The position numbers and the translations under genes are program-made. A model generated the notes under the pieces. That model was given only the letters and a program-made list of their open reading frames with translations. It was not told the DNA's origin and searched no databases. Source: an uncultured Lachnospiraceae bacterium (lineage in GTDB: Bacteria; Bacillota; Clostridia; Lachnospirales; Lachnospiraceae). From it: a stretch of DNA of 64,000 nt. Shown piece by piece: positions 58,135 through 64,000 of this stretch. Location: assembly GCA_946414885.1 (NCBI GenBank), contig CAMKQH010000006.1:62001-126000 (forward strand). Direction: 5' to 3'. The first letter of the stretch is position 1. Each line of letters starts with the position of its first letter.

Positions 58135-59389
58135 GGGACCGAAGTTCACGCCCGCAGATCCTGCAAAATCCGTGGATCCCGCGGATAATCCGGGGAGAGG
58201 CTGGTACCGCATCTATACCTACCGCCTGGAGGAGGAAACGTGGGAAGATCCGGTCCGGTATGCGGCAGAAAGCCTGGCGTTAGTATTATTTAACGTGGGC
58301 GCGTACAAGGATGAGGATCTGTCGTCCCAGGCCCTTGACAGAATGGACGGGATCCTGCAACGCTTTGAACAATTAGGCTTTGACCTGATCCTTAGAATAT
58401 GTTACGACACGGAAGGAAAAGGGATGGTCAGGGAACCCTCCCTTTTTTCGCACGTCAAAAAACACGTAACGCAGATCGCACCGCTTCTGAAAGGGCATGC
58501 CGATTCCATTTACGTTTATCAGGGGCTGCTGATCGGAAGCTGGGGAGAGATGCATGACTCTAAGTTCTTGAGCGCGCAGTGCTTAAGGGAACTTATGGAA
58601 TTGTTTCTGCGCGAGACGGAAGGGAAGGTACGGCTTGCCATCAGAAAGCCCGTTCAGTGGCGCCTGGCCTTTGCGGAGGGCGAGGAACGAGGCATGACTG
58701 GTTTCTTCAACGATGGTCTTTTGGGGTCGCCTTCACACCTTGGGACCTTTGGACCGGAAACTGCCGGAAGAATGACCTGGAAGGAAGCCTGGAGTCCGGA
58801 GGAAGAGGCGCGTTTTATGATGCCTTTCACGGCGCAGGTGCCATACGGCGGGGAGGTGATCGATGCCACCGTCCCGTTATCGGCGGAGCAGGTTGCGGGG
58901 GAGCTAAGGCGCCTTGGCACGTGCTATTTGAATTCCACCCATGACGCCGCATTGTTGACGAAATGGAAAGAGATGCCCTACGGCGGGCAGAGCTTATATG
59001 ATTACGTTGGCCGCCGGTTGGGATACTGTTTTGACCTGCGGGAAGCGGACTGTAGGGTCAAAAAAGATGACCTGAGGATCACGCTAAAGATTGACAATCA
59101 GGGATTTGGAACGCTATATGACGATGCCGACGCCTGGGTGTTCACAAAGCGGAACGGACAGGCTTCTGATTTTGTGAAGCTGGGAAAGCTCGAGGGAAAC
59201 CTTCGGGGATTGCCGTCTGGGTCCAAAATGGAGCTTCGCGGCTTGTTTTCGATGGAAGGCATCGCGGGACTTGATAAAGGGGAAGAGCTTTTCCTCTACG
59301 TCAGGATCCTTCGCAGAAGAGACGGGAAGATGATCTCTTTCGCGAGGGAAAGCCAAGACGGGTACTTATTGTTTGGCACGATAAAATAA
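58118..59389 (+). CDS. DUF4874/DUF4832 protein, putative glycan-active protein
   Basis: A 423-residue protein without signal peptide. DUF4874 part: DNPGRGWYRIYTYRLEEETW, LVLFNVGAYKDEDLSSQALD and FDLILRICYDTEGKG, which looks like a glycoside-hydrolase-type barrel, with YVYQGLLIGSWGEMHDSKFL. DUF4832 part: GCGGNT-free beta domain from DALLTKWKEMPYGGQSLYDY onward, ending with LRITLKIDNQGFGTLYDDAD. Such proteins are frequent in exopolysaccharide clusters and secreted proteins of unknown activity. ATG 58118 has AGGAGAGAAGAGGG upstream and overlaps the GT2 gene. Lack of a secretion signal is unusual for a hydrolase that should meet an exported polymer. Confidence 0.78.
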   Translation: MLSFIKGPKFTPADPAKSVDPADNPGRGWYRIYTYRLEEETWEDPVRYAAESLALVLFNVGAYKDEDLSSQALDRMDGILQRFEQLGFDLILRICYDTEGKGMVREPSLFSHVKKHVTQIAPLLKGHADSIYVYQGLLIGSWGEMHDSKFLSAQCLRELMELFLRETEGKVRLAIRKPVQWRLAFAEGEERGMTGFFNDGLLGSPSHLGTFGPETAGRMTWKEAWSPEEEARFMMPFTAQVPYGGEVIDATVPLSAEQVAGELRRLGTCYLNSTHDAALLTKWKEMPYGGQSLYDYVGRRLGYCFDLREADCRVKKDDLRITLKIDNQGFGTLYDDADAWVFTKRNGQASDFVKLGKLEGNLRGLPSGSKMELRGLFSMEGIAGLDKGEELFLYVRILRRRDGKMISFARESQDGYLLFGTIK

Positions 59390-59404
59390 CTTGGGAGGTT
59401 CGCC

Positions 59405-60490
59405 TTGAAAAGAATCTGTTTTTTTTCAGGAGACGTGACAAGAAACGGCGGTACTGAACGCGTCGCTGTCACCATAGCGAATGAACTCGCGAAGGATCCG
59501 GAGACGGAGGTTTGCTTTTTGAGCCTTGTGGAGCAAAAGGAAGTGCCCTGCTACGAGATCTCTTCGAACGTATCGCGCCACGCACTCGGCAAGAAGTGGC
59601 TGACGCCGGGCCCTGCCTACCTTCCGCTGATCCCGAAACTGCGAAGGTTTTTGAAAGAGCACCGGATCGATCTGATCATTGACATAGACATTGTGCTGGA
59701 CGTACTCTCCGTGCCTGCGGCGAAGGGATTAAACGTTAAGGTCATTTCCTGGGAACATTCAAACTGTGCGTTTGAATTGTCGGAGGGGTGGTATCGCAGG
59801 ATCATTCTCAATCATTTTACAAAAAAGACGGATGCCATTGTCACGCTGACGCCGGGAGACGCGAAGGCGTTTCAAAAGCATTTTGGAAGGCAGGACCGGA
59901 TCGTCGCCATTGCAAATCCGGCCACGATGACAGACATGGCAAGGCGTGAGCGGCAAAACTGGCTGATCACCGCAGCAAGGCTTGTCCCGGAAAAGGGATA
60001 TGACCTGCTAATGCAGGTGGCGAAGATGGTCCTTTCGAAACGCAGGGACTGGAAGTGGATCCTTTGCGGTGAAGGGTCGGAGAGGGCCGCGCTGGAAGCA
60101 TTCCGCGAAAAGGAAGGTCTGCAGGGGCAGTTGGAATTGGTTGGATACGTTCCCAAGGTGGAAGATTATCTGGCGCAGGCAAAGATTTTTGTACTGACGT
60201 CCAGGGCAGAAGGCTTTCCCATGTGCCTTTTGGAAGCCGGGGCCTGCGGCTTGCCTGCAGTGAGTTTTGACGTTCCCACGGGACCGTCTGATATCATTCA
60301 TGACGGCGTAAACGGATGGCTGATCGAGCCGTTTGACTGCGAATCCATGGCGGAAAAGCTCTTACTGCTCATGGAAGATGAGGAATTGCTTACGGAAATG
60401 GCGGAAAAAGCGCCGGAAGGCATAAGACCGTTCCTGTTGCCGAAGGTCATGGAGCAGTGGAATGCCTTGCTAGGACAGCTTTTGGAGTGA
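59405..60490 (+). CDS. Glycosyltransferase family 4
   Basis: A 361-residue GT-B enzyme. The first half has ICFFSGDVTRNGGTERVAVT and WEHSNCAFELSEGWYRR; the second has ITAARLVPEKGYDLLMQVAK, WILCGEGSERAALEAF and FVLTSRAEGFPMCLLEAGAC with the donor Glu motif, then GPSDIIHDGVNGWLIEP. It probably transfers a hexose or N-acetylhexosamine during assembly of the second glycan. The start is TTG with a strong GGGAGG site 6 bases before it, which clearly fixes it. It is 15 bases after the DUF4874 gene. Confidence 0.9.
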   Translation: MKRICFFSGDVTRNGGTERVAVTIANELAKDPETEVCFLSLVEQKEVPCYEISSNVSRHALGKKWLTPGPAYLPLIPKLRRFLKEHRIDLIIDIDIVLDVLSVPAAKGLNVKVISWEHSNCAFELSEGWYRRIILNHFTKKTDAIVTLTPGDAKAFQKHFGRQDRIVAIANPATMTDMARRERQNWLITAARLVPEKGYDLLMQVAKMVLSKRRDWKWILCGEGSERAALEAFREKEGLQGQLELVGYVPKVEDYLAQAKIFVLTSRAEGFPMCLLEAGACGLPAVSFDVPTGPSDIIHDGVNGWLIEPFDCESMAEKLLLLMEDEELLTEMAEKAPEGIRPFLLPKVMEQWNALLGQLLE

Positions 60491-60497
60491 GATTTCG

Positions 60498-62018
60498 ATG
60501 CGTGCTAAAAACATAGGGAAAAACAGTTTTGTCAGCGTCTTTGCGCAGGCGCTGATCATTCTGGCCGGTTTTTTTAGCCAGAGAGTCATAAATCTAAAGC
60601 TTGGCACGGAGCTGGTGGGCTTAAACGGGGTTGCGTCCAACGTGATCGCCATCTTTTCCGTCACGGAGCTGGGCTTGTCGACTGCCATTGTGTTTCACTT
60701 ATACCGGGCAATGGCGGAAGGAGCGGAAAAAAAGCAGGCTGCACTGATGAACCTGTACCGTAAGGCCTATTACGTCGTGGCCGGGGCGATCGCCATTTTG
60801 GGCTTTTCTTTTCTGCCCTTTGTGCATTTGTTTTTGCGTGAGAATCACTTCTCCCTGTCCTATGTCCGTTTGATCTACGGACTGTGGCTGGTAAAGACGA
60901 TCCTGGGATATCTGTTATCCTACAAGCGATCCATTGTGATCGCGGATCAGAGGGAATACGTAGCGAGCCTCGCGACCATGGTTGTCTCGATCCTGAATTA
61001 CGTTTCCGTGATCGTGATCGTCATGATCTGGGGAAATTACGAGTGGGCCTTGGGAATTGGCATCATGTTCGAGGCCATTGTGAATATTGGTTTGGCAATC
61101 TATGTGGACAAGACCTGGCCATACTTGAAAAAATACCGTAAGGAAAAGGTGGATGGGGGGCTTGTGAGTTCCGTGTTTGCGGACGTAAGGAACCTCTTTG
61201 TCACGAGGATCGCGCAAAAGCTCCTTGGCTGCACGGATAATTTGATCACGTCGAGCTTTATCAGCTTGAGCGTCGTGGGATTTTATTCCAATTACTGCCT
61301 GATCACGCAGTCCTTGATCAACGTCATGCAGGCGCTTTCCGGAGCACTGCAGCCCACGATTGGCAACCTGATCGTGGAAGGGGACAAAAAGCGCGACGGG
61401 GATCTGTTGCAGACCTTTACGTTTGTGTATTTTCTGTTGGGCGCCGTCATTCTGAGCGGCGTGACGGCATTGGCTTCGCTCTTTGTCGGAGGGATCTGGC
61501 TGGGAGAGGAGTTCGTGCTCCCAAGCGTGACGGTGATGCTGATTGCCTTCAATTGTCTGCTTTACGTACTGGTCTTGCCGGTTGGAACGTTCGTCAGCGC
61601 CGGTGGTCTTTTCCAACCGGAGAAACGGGTCGCAATGACGGCGGCCATAGTGAATCTGGTCCTTTCGCTGGCGTTGGTCCGGCCCATGGGACTCAACGGC
61701 GTGCTTCTCGGAACGCTTGTGGCTTACGTGATCTTGTTTCTGGGAAAGTCGTTTGCCTTTTATCATTTTTACATGGAAAAATCCATGGGAAGCTATGTGC
61801 TACAGATGGCTCAATACATGGTACTGTCCGTAGGAGAGGCACTGCTATGCGCGTTCTTGACGGGAAAGATCTGTCAGGGCTTTTCCATTTTAAGTTTTAT
61901 CCTGGCAGGCATGCTTTGCGTTGCGTTGCCGTCAGGCATCAATCTTCTTTTGTATTTTAGAAGTGCCCGTTTTCAGGCGTCCCTCCGCTTTTTGGAGAAA
62001 TACTTGAAACGGGAGTGA
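60498..62018 (+). CDS. Wzx-type polysaccharide flippase (MOP family)
   Basis: A 506-residue membrane protein with about 12-14 helices. Features of the oligosaccharide flippase family: KNSFVSVFAQALIILAGFFS, GTELVGLNGVASNVIAIFSV, NLFVTRIAQKLLGCTDNLIT and GALQPTIGNLIVEGDKKRDG. It flips lipid-linked repeat units across the membrane. This is a second export route beside PelG in the same gene run. Several Tyr-Val pairs (near 60861, 61102 and 61796) use TAT-GTN, unlike the rest of the window, a small hint of separate origin. Starts 8 bases after the preceding GT4 stop, with GGAG upstream. Confidence 0.9.
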   Translation: MRAKNIGKNSFVSVFAQALIILAGFFSQRVINLKLGTELVGLNGVASNVIAIFSVTELGLSTAIVFHLYRAMAEGAEKKQAALMNLYRKAYYVVAGAIAILGFSFLPFVHLFLRENHFSLSYVRLIYGLWLVKTILGYLLSYKRSIVIADQREYVASLATMVVSILNYVSVIVIVMIWGNYEWALGIGIMFEAIVNIGLAIYVDKTWPYLKKYRKEKVDGGLVSSVFADVRNLFVTRIAQKLLGCTDNLITSSFISLSVVGFYSNYCLITQSLINVMQALSGALQPTIGNLIVEGDKKRDGDLLQTFTFVYFLLGAVILSGVTALASLFVGGIWLGEEFVLPSVTVMLIAFNCLLYVLVLPVGTFVSAGGLFQPEKRVAMTAAIVNLVLSLALVRPMGLNGVLLGTLVAYVILFLGKSFAFYHFYMEKSMGSYVLQMAQYMVLSVGEALLCAFLTGKICQGFSILSFILAGMLCVALPSGINLLLYFRSARFQASLRFLEKYLKRE

Positions 62019-62052
62019 TAACCATTGTTTACGGGATGATCGGGGAATTGTC

Positions 62053-64000
62053 ATGAGTAAGATGCTGGTATCCATCATAATTCCAGTCTATAAAACTGAA
62101 AAATATTTGGCTCAGTGCGTGCAGAGCGCGCTCACCCAGCATTATCCCGCAACGGAGATCATTCTGGTGGACGACGGCTCGCCGGACCGTTGTCCGGAGA
62201 TTGTTGACTTTTACGCGCAGAAGTATGAGCGGGTGATCGCGATCCATCAGGAAAACCAGGGGCAGGGCATTGCGCGAAACACGGGCATCCTGGAGGCGCA
62301 GGGCGAGTACGTCTTTATGATGGACTCGGACGACTGTCTGGACGGGCCGGAGGCCATCGCCAATCTTGCTGAGGAAGCGATGCGAAGCGGCGCGGACGTG
62401 ATCGTGGGCAACTACCGGAAATTCATGGACGGAATCATCTGGGACGTGAACCGGCACCATTTGGAAAAGGAGGATGATCCGGACACGGAAGATTTCCGCT
62501 TTGACGGATTTTATCGCTTCGGACACCTGGCATATAACTGGGGCAAGCTTTACCGTAGGGAATTCCTGCTGGAAAACGACGTGTGGAGCATGGATTACCC
62601 TTACACCCAGGATAAGGCGTTCAACATCCTTTGCTATGCGTGCCGTCCGAAGTACTCCTTTATCGATGAGAGCGTTTATTTATACAGGGTTCGGGATGAA
62701 TCCATTACGTTTCAGTATAAGCCGGATTTCAGCGAGATATGGGTCGCCATTGCGGAGGATTTCCATCTGGAGCTGGAGGACAGGGGACTCGAGGATCACT
62801 ATCAGGACATTACGGCGTTTCACGTCTTCTTCGGAAGTTTTTTCCTGGTGAAACAGGAGCTCATGGCCAAGAATGGCATATGGAAGGCGAAGACGGCGCT
62901 CCGGGATTACGGAAGGAATCTTTTTGTGAGAAAGAGATTCCGGGAATTAGCGGGAGGAGCTTACGTTAAGCAGCTTCACTGCCTGCCGTGGAAATTTGTG
63001 ATCCGGGTGGCGTCCATGCTGTTTTCCGCACGCGGGTATTTCCTGTTTACCCTGGGAATTGTTCTTCTGAGGGCCCTAAACATTGACAGGCGCATTACGG
63101 AAAAACGAAACCGTGAAGAAAAACAATCCAGATGGAAAAAGCGGAAAAAAGTAGCGCCCGGCAATATCGTTTCCAAAGAGGCCGAATGCCTGTGCCTTCT
63201 CTTGAGAAGAGCATTGACGGGGGAGGAGGCAAGCCGGCGTGAAAAAGAGCTTCTGGAACGGGTAAAAATGGAGGAAGTGATTTCCATTGCCCGGGAGCAT
63301 AAGGTGCTGCCTATGCTGTGGGACGTGCTTGAGGAGCTCTTTGAAGAAAAAGATCCAAAGCTTTTGGAGTCGGCACGCCCGGCGACGGAAAGCGTTGTAA
63401 AACAAAGCTACCGGCTCCTGTTTTTGACAAAGGAGCTAACGGAAGCCATCCGGGCGAAGAACGTGCCGGTGGTTGCACTGAAGGGATGTGGCGTGGCGGC
63501 TTATTATCCCGTGCCGGAATATCGTAAGTCAGGTGACGTGGACCTCCTGTTCAAAAGCGTGGAGGACGCGCAGGCGGCGGGAAAAATCTTGGAAGGCATG
63601 CATTACGAACTAAAGGAAGAACAGCATGCGAACCATCACTTGGTCTATCAGGGTAAGGAAGAGATCGACGTGGAGCTTCACGCCATGCTTGCGGAGCCCT
63701 TTGATGATGAGAGGATCAATGAGAGAATGGAAGAACTCCTTCCCACCTATCTGGAGGAAGCGGGGGAGACCGAGGTCATGGGTTTGTCCATACCGACGAC
63801 CTCTGAACCGTTGCAGGCATTGGAACTCCTTCTTCACATGCTCCAGCATTTCCTTCGCGCCGGCTTTGGATTAAAGCTTCTGGCGGATTGGGTGGTTTTC
63901 TGGAATCAGGTGGATGACGAAGAAACCGCGGCCCGGTTCCGCAAACTGGCGGAGGAATGCGGCGTTACGGGCTTTGCGAAGGCGGTCACGCTGATCTGTG
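62053..64000 (+). CDS. GT2 glycosyltransferase fused to an NTP_transf_5-like domain (3' end missing)
   Basis: The frame is open from ATG 62053 to the window edge, 649 codons without a stop. Residues 1-330 are a GT2 enzyme: LVSIIIPVYKTEKYLAQCVQ, EIILVDDGSPDRCPEIV, NQGQGIARNTGILEAQGEYV, FMMDSDDCLDGPEAIA (DxD), YNWGKLYRREFLLEN and PYTQDKAFN. A hydrophobic stretch (about 322-345) and a very basic linker (RNREEKQSRWKKRKK) follow. The second part from about 375 shows VVALKGCGVAAYYPVPEYRK and SGDVDLLFKS, the pattern of uncharacterised nucleotidyltransferases (PF14907), then EEIDVELHAML. GGGGA precedes the ATG. One chain may both transfer a sugar and modify it, or add a nucleotide-linked group; this is inference. 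Confidence 0.85.
   Translation, partial: MSKMLVSIIIPVYKTEKYLAQCVQSALTQHYPATEIILVDDGSPDRCPEIVDFYAQKYERVIAIHQENQGQGIARNTGILEAQGEYVFMMDSDDCLDGPEAIANLAEEAMRSGADVIVGNYRKFMDGIIWDVNRHHLEKEDDPDTEDFRFDGFYRFGHLAYNWGKLYRREFLLENDVWSMDYPYTQDKAFNILCYACRPKYSFIDESVYLYRVRDESITFQYKPDFSEIWVAIAEDFHLELEDRGLEDHYQDITAFHVFFGSFFLVKQELMAKNGIWKAKTALRDYGRNLFVRKRFRELAGGAYVKQLHCLPWKFVIRVASMLFSARGYFLFTLGIVLLRALNIDRRITEKRNREEKQSRWKKRKKVAPGNIVSKEAECLCLLLRRALTGEEASRREKELLERVKMEEVISIAREHKVLPMLWDVLEELFEEKDPKLLESARPATESVVKQSYRLLFLTKELTEAIRAKNVPVVALKGCGVAAYYPVPEYRKSGDVDLLFKSVEDAQAAGKILEGMHYELKEEQHANHHLVYQGKEEIDVELHAMLAEPFDDERINERMEELLPTYLEEAGETEVMGLSIPTTSEPLQALELLLHMLQHFLRAGFGLKLLADWVVFWNQVDDEETAARFRKLAEECGVTGFAKAVTLIC

Noticed and set aside
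62029-62526. Minus-strand open frame of 165 codons
   Set aside because: It is the antisense of the GT2 part of the large partial gene starting at 62053, which has clear motifs and a ribosome site.

Overview
The window looks like chromosomal DNA from an anaerobic Gram-positive bacterium of the Clostridia, most likely a fibre-using Lachnospiraceae. Evidence: a SCIFF peptide with its radical-SAM maturase (a Clostridia marker), the dgt-dnaG-rpoD-trmK block, a single-chain SecDF, a YlmH-type S4 protein, a TIGR04086-type membrane protein, strong AGGAGG-type ribosome sites and a broken GH115 xylan glucuronidase at the left edge. GC content is near 50 percent. No tRNA, insertion sequence, phage gene or CRISPR array was seen. 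The only gene-free stretch above 300 bases, 21577-22075, holds RNase P RNA.

Layout: 1-3600 carries a GH115 glucuronidase (5' end missing) converging on a CNNM/CorC membrane protein. 3600-6200 has a small membrane protein, then a sugar ketoisomerase, sugar aminotransferase and GtrA set. 6200-10300 has the SCIFF system and secDF. 10300-15100 has recJ and a trio of condensation-like acyltransferase, zinc-ribbon membrane protein and alpha/beta hydrolase. 15100-22040 is housekeeping: dgt, dnaG, rpoD, trmK, a nucleoside kinase and rnpB. 22040-27700 has a lipoprotein protease, a two-gene CobW-type metal locus (one member with a large His/Asp-rich insert, one ending in a DUF1980-like domain), a ZIP transporter, an S4 protein and a CmpB-like membrane protein. 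27700-29800 (minus strand) is a nitroreductase-pyrB-pyrI operon with a terminator hairpin directly before pyrB. 29850-34500 has a PH-domain protein and a complete-looking folate set (folC, folE, HD hydrolase, folP, folB-folK fusion). 34550-38300 has a flavin-type group (Gx transporter, NusG domain II, apbE), an SmtB-like ArsR repressor and pheA. 38350-44950 has a DUF815 ATPase, exopolyphosphatase and polyphosphate kinase, a Maf-HAD fusion and a small acidic protein.

45000-64000 is the accessory part: one long plus-strand run of surface polysaccharide genes. Its first half is a Gram-positive Pel-like system: a PqqD-like protein, an SDR-PelD fusion whose C-terminal degenerate GGDEF keeps an RxxD cyclic-di-GMP site, a PelE-like protein, a large unrecognised membrane protein, a DUF2194 protein, PelF and PelG. 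Its second half has a DUF2304 protein, two GT4s, a GT2, a DUF4874/DUF4832 protein, a Wzx-type flippase, and a GT2 fused to an NTP_transf_5-like domain that runs off the right edge. The likely logic is that cyclic-di-GMP binding by the PelD-like part switches on PelF/PelG polymer synthesis and export, while the second half builds another glycan moved by the flippase. This is the best candidate for an incompletely described system. All assignments come from reading the sequence; no database search was run.
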